Shown piece after piece: positions 57,377 to 64,000 of a stretch of DNA of 64,000 nt. Position numbers and translations under genes: made by a program. Every line of letters starts with the position of its first letter. Position 1 is the first letter of the stretch. Origin of the DNA: Mytilus trossulus (lineage: Eukaryota; Mollusca; Bivalvia; Mytilida; Mytilidae); contig NC_086375.1 of the NCBI RefSeq assembly GCF_036588685.1, forward strand, positions 44,733,270 through 44,797,269, in the 5' to 3' direction. Below the pieces are notes generated by a model that had not been told where the DNA came from, did no database searches, and saw only the letters and a list, made by a program, of their open reading frames with translations.

Positions 57377-58089
57377 TGGGTTTTTTATATTTGACTTTAT
57401 TTCTGTAAACAATGGATCAACAAATAAAAGATTGACAATCAGATAATGACGACAGCCACCCTTGCACCTAAGAGAGCAGCTCTAAGGAAGATGGTCAATA
57501 AAATCTTCAAACAAGTCTGAGACTTTTCCATGAAAATTGAGAAGGCAAGTTTATTGAAGTTATTGAACAATTTTGATACATTTTCTAGAAATATTTGATA
57601 TAAAGTGCATATTCATCTTTCTTTTCTGCGTGAAAAACATCTTTGAAGAATTCATTCACCAGTTTTATATTTTGAGATAACAGGTACATAAGCAAGAATT
57701 TCTATTTAAAATTACAAAAGTAAATACTGAGATTGGAATAAAATTTCAAAGGGAGACAAGCACAATTAACAGTAAGATTTGTTCATTCAATGGGAGACAA
57801 CTCATTGTAAAATATTCAAATAAGTTGTGTGCAGTTGAAATTCATATCATAAATCTTTGACTTATTCTTTGTTTTTCAATCTCTTATATATATTTTACAA
57901 ATTATGTGAATGTTATACCTCTTGTTACAGGAAAAAAGAAATCAGAAAAATTTGTAAAGTAAACTTTAGGTTTGAAAAAATTAGATTTGTAAAATAAATA
58001 TAAATATTAATTTCTATATAGGTACTTTCTGTGGCATGTGTTCATGGTGTGGGAATAAGACTTGGTGGTCTAATACAGCTAATATGTAG

Positions 58090-59125
58090 GTAGGTACCTG
58101 TATGTTAATCATGTTTTGAAAAAAGAAAATATATAAATAAGATTAATTCGAAATAAATGTAGACTAAAGGTTGAAAGGTTTTTAAGAACTGGCTCAACAT
58201 TAAACTCTTTATTTTATCAATACCATTATAAGTAAAATCAATGTTCACTTGGCAAAATAAGGCCTAAAATTCAAAGAGATTTAATGCTAGAGAAAAATAA
58301 ATCTCTTCTTACAAAGGCTTGAGTGTACTAAAAAATCAGCAAAAATTTAAACATTTTGTTTTTCATTGCAAATTTTATTTATTACACTATTAGTTGTTAC
58401 TTTATGATATGGTACAAAAATCAACCAAAATAATCAATTTGTTTTAGCCACAGATGATTTTAAAAATGTCACTGAAAAAGCTCCAAATTATCTCCCTTTG
58501 GTGAAAAAAGGCTATTGTTTTGCAATTAAATTGAAATATCTTTTTAAACTCATAGCCTCATAGGTGACCTATATTTTTTATTATTTTTTTCAAATAAGCT
58601 GTAAACTATTGTAAAATTTAAGTGATTTCTCTAATTTAGTTCTTTTTTATTTCAATATTACCATTTTTTTCTCCTATTATTTCAACAGAAAAAAAAGTAC
58701 TTTAGCAAAAATGCATGCTTCTTTCAAAGGCAGATTGTGAGCTTAAACGAACATTGTCCCCATATTTTATTTTATTTTTATTCTAAGTATAGAAAAAAGT
58801 CTATATATGGAAAAAAAAAATTATACTCTCTATAATACTTTACAGACTCTATAATTAGCTATCAAAATGTGATGATTTTGTGATTTTTCTGATCTAAAAG
58901 CTTTTAGAACACTTTGGCCACATCCTCTGATCCAAAATCTTTAGATAGTAAAGGTGCCAAGAGTTATATTTAGATTACGAGGCACATAATATTTCATAAA
59001 AGTATGTTGGGTTGATGGCTAATAGATATGTTCTCAAAACCTATCACATATAAATAACATAAATACAGTGTACCAAAAGTGATCCTTTAAAACAATTTTA
59101 AATGATTCAGCATTTTATTTTTCAG
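58090..59125. other. Unit B second intron, nothing else seen
   Basis: AT-rich sequence between two exon-like blocks; longer than the equivalent 304-bp stretch in unit A. Confidence 0.35.
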
Positions 59126-59276
59126 GTTAGCACCACAGCTTGTCTGTAAGGATTGAAGCTGGGAAAGGGCCATTGGAGCTAAATTTTATGGTAAGAACAA
59201 AACAGATTAATGCAATTATAATTTATCTAAGAGCATGTGAATATATGCATATGTAACATTTTATTGTTTTTCTTAA

Positions 59277-59840
59277 GGGGGCTCGCGGGTCTAAATCATT
59301 TTTTTTTATTTAATATAAGATTTCGCTATTTTTTTCTATAAATTAACTTTATCTTATACCTAATAGAAAAATGAAATAAAAAAGAGGGGTCACCGATCAT
59401 TTACGCTCACAATTTGCCTTCGAAAGAAACATACATTATTGTAAATGAACTTTTTTCCTGTTAAACTAATAGGAGAAAAAGAGGTAATATCGAAATAAAA
59501 AAAGAACCTAATTACAGAAATCGCTTAAATTTTACAATTATTTAGTATATGTATAGCTTATTTGAAAACAACAATAAAAAATATAGGTCACCGATGAGTA
59601 AAAAAAGATATTTCAATTGTAATGCCAAAAAATAGCATTTTTATACCAAAGGGAGATAATTTCGAGCTTTTTCAATGATATCTATATTTAAAAAGTCAGC
59701 TGGGACCAACACGAATTGATTTTTTGGAATGATTTTTGTGCCATATGAAAAAGTAACAACTACTTAAGGTAATTTATAAAATTTGTAATGAAAATTAAAT
59801 ATTTAATTTTTTTCTGAAAATCTTATACCCGCGAGCCTCC
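59277..59840. mobile_element. TTAA-flanked MITE with GGCTCGCGGGT termini
   Basis: Termini GGGGGCTCGCGGGT and ACCCGCGAGCCTCC, with TTAA on each side (59273-59276, 59841-59844). 564 bp, non-coding, inserted in the last intron of unit B; absent from unit A. Confidence 0.85.
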
Positions 59841-59884
59841 TTAAGTAATAGTTTTATGTATACTTGTAATCTGGATAGGGGTAT

Positions 59885-60300
59885 ATAAGTATAAGGAGAT
59901 GTAATATGATTGACAATAACACAATTATCAATAAGAGACCAAATGATGTAACAGGATATGTAAGCAACTTATTGACCTCCAACAATGAGCAAATCATATA
60001 GGACTGTATATTCAGAAATTATTACGAGGTTTATAATAATGCAAATACTGCATGTAGAATATTGCAATTATAACAACTCATTCTTATATCTGATGCATGA
60101 CTTTGTATGCAGATTTTCCTGAAATGATTATCAATCTTGCATACAATAATTTCTAAATTAACAGTAACAGTATTACGCAAGCTATAAGAGGCTCTAACAT
60201 AACAAAATGTAAAACAATTTCAGACAAGAAAATTAACCCATTGATTAATGAAAAAGAAAAAAAAACAAAAAAAACATGACAAACATCAACCATTGATTAG
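59885..60300. repeat. Diverged copy of the AAGAGACCAAATGA repeat
   Basis: AATAAGAGACCAAATGATGT, CTCCAACAATGAGCAAATCA and GACAAGAAAATTAACCCATT follow the order of the 36937-37870 copy with many changes. It occupies a similar place to the copy in unit A, so it probably predates the duplication. Confidence 0.55.
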
Positions 60301-60334
60301 TTTTTCATCCTTATTTGTTAATAATTATACCTAG

Positions 60335-60590
60335 CTTTAAAAAAAGAAGTGGGTGTTTACTGTTTAACCTGCGTCTGTCCATTCCTATTTCTATCCTATA
60401 GTCTCACTGTCAATCTGTCAGTCTGTCTGTCAGTCCTATAACTATTTTTCATTGCATCTTTCTCGGAAACTTCATTACAAGGATTTCTGTTTCACGGTTG
60501 ATGAGTCAGCTATACTTTGTGATGTTTTTTCAGACTAATTACTCAAAAACTTCCTGTTTACCTTTTTCGTTAGCAGGGAAATACTAGTTG
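60335..60590. repeat. Decayed copy of the ATACCCCCGC/GACN element
   Basis: Contains CTGTCTGTCAGTCC, TCTCGGAAACTTCATTACAA, GGATTTCTGTTTCACGG, GAGTCAGCTATACTTTGTGA and CTCAAAAACTTCCTGTTTA, the reverse-orientation equivalents of landmarks in 38608-40988. Confidence 0.7.
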
Positions 60591-61221
60591 TAAGCAGAAT
60601 ATATTGATATTGTTTAAATTTTAAACATAGTTTTGATCATAATTTTTGTTTTGACAAATTTTAAAGAAAGTATATTTCTTTTTCAGGAAACTTGAACTGT
60701 GGCTGCAGCATTAAATGATTATGTGATACAACATTTAAGAATGTAATTCAGACAATGTATGTGTATACATTTCAATTTTTTTATTTTTTACCACAAAATT
60801 TTTTTTTTTAAAAATTGTAAAGATTCTCCATTTTCAACAAGATAGGAAGTTGTATTTGAAACCCTGTAACATGACTTGTGAAAACTTCAAAATGGTCCGT
60901 CTAGTCAAACCACTTTCAGAAGGTTTAAAATGGAGAATCTAAAAAAAAATTAAAAAAAAAAAATTGTGTTTTTGGGTTTCCCATATTGTTTATAGATATA
61001 TATTTTTGTTATTTTAAGCACTGTTTTTGCTAAAAAAAACCCAGATTGTTTCACAAGAAGCATAATTAAAGAACATCTTGGTGAGATTGATGTGTAAAAC
61101 GCCACTTTTAGAAAGATTTATTATATCTTGGTGGCCATTTTTTTAATTGACTGAAAAGTGAAACCACCAACTTGTCCCCAGAAAACTGTCATTCCTAGTA
61201 AATTCGATTTGAGTCGAAAAA

Positions 61222-61302
61222 AACTACCACATTCTGGGTTTGAATTATCAACCTCCGCATTGGGGTATTTTAGTTAGACCACTCTACCACTAAGACCCCT
61301 AG
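61222..61302 (-). mobile_element. tRNA-like SINE head remnant
   Basis: On the minus strand, GGGGTCTTAGTGGTAGAGTG (A-box-like) is followed by TTGATAATTCAAACCCAGA (B-box-like, mutated from GGTTCGAAYCC). Arm pairing is imperfect, so this is a SINE-derived relic and not a working tRNA. Confidence 0.5.
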
Positions 61303-61510
61303 GTAAAAATTAGTAGCTTTTACATTATTTTTTTTTCTTAATTTGATCATATTATATTTTGAATTTTTGTTTAATATAAAGGAAGGATGTGGAGTCTCAA
61401 CAGGGTGTTGCCAGGGCAAGGGGGGGGGGTAATTCCCCTATTAACCTCCTCATACTGGAAATTCTTTATTTTTACTTTAAATTCACTATTGTGCAAGTCT
61501 TCTCTTAATA

Positions 61511-61682
61511 TCAGATGTATACTAGCTTAAAATTGACTTTTATTTTGGGTTCTGTAAATAAGAAAAAATGTAAGCAGAGCTCTTGATAATAGATTTTGAG
61601 GGAGGGGGAAATCATGAGTGACTACATTTTATTAGGTGAAATTTGAAAAAAAAAATTGATTTGTTAAAAGTGCATCTGATAT
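61511..61682. repeat. Structured hairpin element, copy C
   Basis: Outer stem ATATCAGATGTAT with GTGCATCTGATAT; inner arms TTTTGGGTTCTGTAAATA and ATGTAAGCAGAGCTCTTG. No exon-like blocks follow within the next 2.5 kb, so the third unit seems incomplete. Confidence 0.6.
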
Positions 61683-61689
61683 CATTGTT

Positions 61690-62404
61690 TTTTTTGATTT
61701 TCAGATGATAAATAAAACTGAAATAATTGTTATTTTTGATGGGTCCCAAAGTTATGCTAAATGGTTTCACAATTTACCCATAAGACTTGCATCAGTTACA
61801 TATATTTTCATGTTATGTATGTGTTAGTCTTAAACGTGCTTTGTGAAATGAATGTTGCCAGTTACATACCAATAAATTAGGACTTAGATGGCCAAAAATA
61901 TTTAACAAATCCCCTATTAAATATTTGTAGTTTTTGATACCAAAAAAAAATATTTGGTTATTTGGTTGGGATTGGCTCCACTTTCTGTACATTTATACAA
62001 ATAAATGGCTGTCAGTTTTTTTTTTCTCGCTCATAATTTATACAATGTGTTATGAGGAATTTTTTAGGTTCTTCTTTTGAGGAAAATGTCTATTTATTCA
62101 TCTTTGTCTACTCTTGTAAACTCCAATACAATATAATCTGGAAAGTGGATCCCTAGATCATGTATACAAGGTTGGGTTTTGATAAAACACAAAATTAAAT
62201 GTTTATAAGGACAAGACTTTAGGGATTGCTACCGTAATTTGATTAGATAGACATATTTTGGTTCCTATGGCACCTTCATCTGGATTAAAACTACAGAAGA
62301 GTACAAAATCCTGTAGTGTTAATTTGCATTTCACAATGTCACCATCAGGATAAATTATAAATGGGTGGTCCCCAGTAAAGGTAGATGTGAAAGATACCTA
62401 GATC
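61690..62404. other. Gene-free stretch
   Basis: AT-rich sequence with no recognised feature. Confidence 0.4.
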
Positions 62405-62785
62405 AAGAATGTTAAATAAAATATTGTTTCGAAAATTTGGACGACATTTGACTTACAATTATGTACCATTTACTACACTGGATGTAGTACAGACTTGTTG
62501 TCCCGTACCATTTCAATACTGGAAGAGGTACGTTTTGTCTGAGCGAAGCCAATTGGAAGTATGTACCTCTTAGTGAAGCTAATTGGGAGCACACCCTCTG
62601 TCATGTTGCGAAGCTGATTGGAAGCAGTACATATATACTTCTGTCTGCTAAAGCTAATTAGAAGCAGTACCCCTGGCAGAGCGGTCCCAATTAGAGGCAG
62701 TAACTCTGAGCGAAGCCAATTGGAAGCATGTACCTCTGCAAAATTTGATTAAACACTATTCAACAAATTTTATTTAACATTCTTA
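62405..62785. mobile_element. Fold-back element with internal CCAAT minisatellite
   Basis: Ends AAGAATGTTAAATAAAATAT and AATTTTATTTAACATTCTT are inverted repeats. Between them (about 62530-62740) are six diverged units of 30-43 bp with the pattern GCGAAGCCAATTGGAAGCA followed by GTACCTCTG. Each full unit includes CCAATTGG, so CCAAT occurs on both strands. Non-coding. Confidence 0.75.
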
Positions 62786-63265
62786 TTAAAATTTACTTTC
62801 ATACCTTCTTCCATTTTTTATTTATTATTATTCCCCCTATTGACATTGTGAAAGCAAATTATCACTTCACCATTTTGTACTCTTTTGTAGTTCTTATTCT
62901 GATAGATGTTCCATAGAAATTAAACATGCCAATATAGTTTATTTTTTCCAATAATCCCTGAAGTATTGTTATAAGGGCTTTATAATGATCATAAATGAAT
63001 CTTTTATAGACCATTCAAATAAAAAAAAAAAATGCATTTTCTGATTATTTATTCTACTAGGAACTTCACTTAATGTAACTTTAAATGCACTTTTTTTAGC
63101 CCACTGTTCTGAGGAATTGAGAGCTTCAGCCATCACTTGGCATTGGTCGACTATAAGTACGAGCTGAAGAATCTTGGCTCTTACTCCTAAATGCAGCATG
63201 ATATGCAGTGGAGAATCAATCACAATTTTCAATTCAAATACCCTTCTGCCTACAAGGCTAGCATT
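62786..63265. other. Gene-free stretch
   Basis: No exon or repeat boundary identified; the minus-strand frame 62969-63436 runs into the neighbouring MITE and has no domain. Confidence 0.4.
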
Positions 63266-63269
63266 ACAT

Positions 63270-63401
63270 GGGTTGACGAAGATTGGAACCCCCCCTTTTT
63301 TTTTTGGACGTTCAATGTATTTGAATGGGAGCATATAGTTGGACCCCCCTTTACTCTGGGTTGGGAACCCCCCCTTTTTAAAATGGCTGGATCCGCCCCT
63401 G
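63270..63401. mobile_element. hAT-type MITE, family of 32003-32131
   Basis: Interior TTCAATGTATTTGAATGGGA and right end ATGGCTGGATCCGCCCCTG agree with the family; the left terminus is degraded. Confidence 0.7.
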
Positions 63402-64000
63402 AGTTGGTTCTCACTATTGCAAAGTTTATATAACATTAACAGGAATTCTCAATATATTTTACTTTATAATAATAATAATAAGACACTAGTAAAATACCCC
63501 TGTAGCTTTTATGTAAAGATACGGTTTTGTTATAACAAGATTTGTGGTTTATCTGTTTTTATATAATTTTATTAGTTTTTTATTTTCAAATCTTGTTATA
63601 CCAATTCTGAATATGTTTGAGTTTGTTGGGAAACTAAAGTTTGCCTAAACATGGAAAATATCTACTTATGTAATGAGATTTGACATTTTTATTCTTTTAA
63701 CTCTTTCTTAAATTCATAATTTTTTTATTTTAGCCTTTAACTATTGATGTAGTAATTAAAGATTAACAAAATTACAAGATTTATGGTTCAAAGTTAACAG
63801 AATCTGCTCTAACTAAATCTTATGTTCCTATCAGCTGAACTAACCTATCCTTCAACATGAGTAATAAGATGGAAATGAAAAAGTCAATTCTTTGATTGGA
63901 GACACTTTTAGAAGTGAAAAACAACGTACATTTTGACTACAGATACGGAAGATTATTTGAAAGTTTTGGGAAAGTTCATTTAATCTTATAATTGGGGGGT
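63402..64000. other. Gene-free stretch
   Basis: AT-rich sequence to the window end. Nothing recognised. Confidence 0.4.

Larger units (their letters stand above)
57480..60960 (+). ncRNA. Putative spliced transcript, unit B (four small exons)
   Basis: Exon-like blocks 57480-57544, 58022-58089, 59126-59190 and from 60687 are diverged copies of those in unit A with the same splice-site choices, including the GC donor. Block 1 contains ATG-AAA-ATT-GAG-AAG running into block 2. Joined to block 3 this gives a 37-codon frame starting MKIEKVLSVACVHGVGIRLG and ending LVCKD-stop at the same place as unit A. Introns are longer than in A because a TTAA MITE and two old repeats have inserted in the last intron. 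The terminal block shows the inverted pair AGATTCTCCATTTT/AAAATGGAGAATCT. Could be a non-coding RNA, a micro-peptide gene or a pseudogene pair. Confidence 0.45.

Noticed and set aside
61222-61302. tRNA gene on the minus strand
   Set aside because: The B box is mutated and the stems are imperfect; better explained as a SINE relic.
62969-63436. 155-codon minus-strand frame
   Set aside because: Its first part is read from the hAT-type MITE and the rest has no recognisable domain.

Overview
The window looks like nuclear DNA of a bivalve mollusc, probably a mussel (Mytilidae). It is AT-rich, its genes carry introns with ordinary GT-AG boundaries, and it is packed with short interspersed repeats of types I recognise from bivalve genomes: fold-back MITEs, a tRNA-derived SINE, LINE fragments and repeats ending in GAC-rich tracts. 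No bacterial, phage or viral gene organisation is present. Exon boundaries below were placed by eye from reading frame, splice consensus and family similarity; no alignment or search was run.

Three host protein-coding genes can be supported. (1) A WDR53-type WD40-repeat gene on the minus strand (4296-5330). (2) Head-to-head with it, a five-coding-exon AMMECR1 gene on the plus strand (8157-19587, 231 aa). Its first intron holds an antisense, 5'-truncated but open LINE of the RNase-H-bearing I type (about 8906-12387). (3) An unrecognised plus-strand gene of six coding exons (31753-35465, 654 aa). Its main exon holds seven nearly identical 53-residue, charged, helix-prone repeats. It is preceded by two similar promoter/first-exon blocks about 1 kb apart.

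Layout: 1-4 kb, repeats and a fold-back element. 4-8 kb, WDR53 and several MITEs. 8-20 kb, AMMECR1. 20-24 kb, no genes, old repeats. 24.5-29.8 kb, a 5.3 kb unit bounded by 31-bp perfect inverted repeats, with subterminal arrays of a 20-bp minisatellite whose core is the palindrome TTTAACGCGTTAAA; other transposons and decayed coding pieces are nested inside. 30-35.5 kb, the coiled-coil repeat gene. 36-42 kb, a mosaic of nested repeats (TTAA-flanked MITE, CR1/L2-like LINE inside a GACN-type element, SINE inside another repeat). 42-62 kb, about 20 kb without any substantial open frame but with several diverged tandem duplications. The most notable are two copies of a four-exon array of very small exon-like blocks (54.5-56.7 and 57.5-60.9 kb) with conserved splice sites and an associated hairpin present in three copies. 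62-64 kb, a fold-back element with an internal CCAAT-type minisatellite, and a hAT-type MITE.

The genes show no sign of acting in one pathway. WDR53 and AMMECR1 are conserved single genes that may share an upstream region; the coiled-coil gene looks lineage-specific. The strongest leads for undescribed biology are the 5.3 kb palindromic-minisatellite element, the 53-residue-repeat gene with its duplicated promoter, and the duplicated small-exon locus at 54-61 kb.
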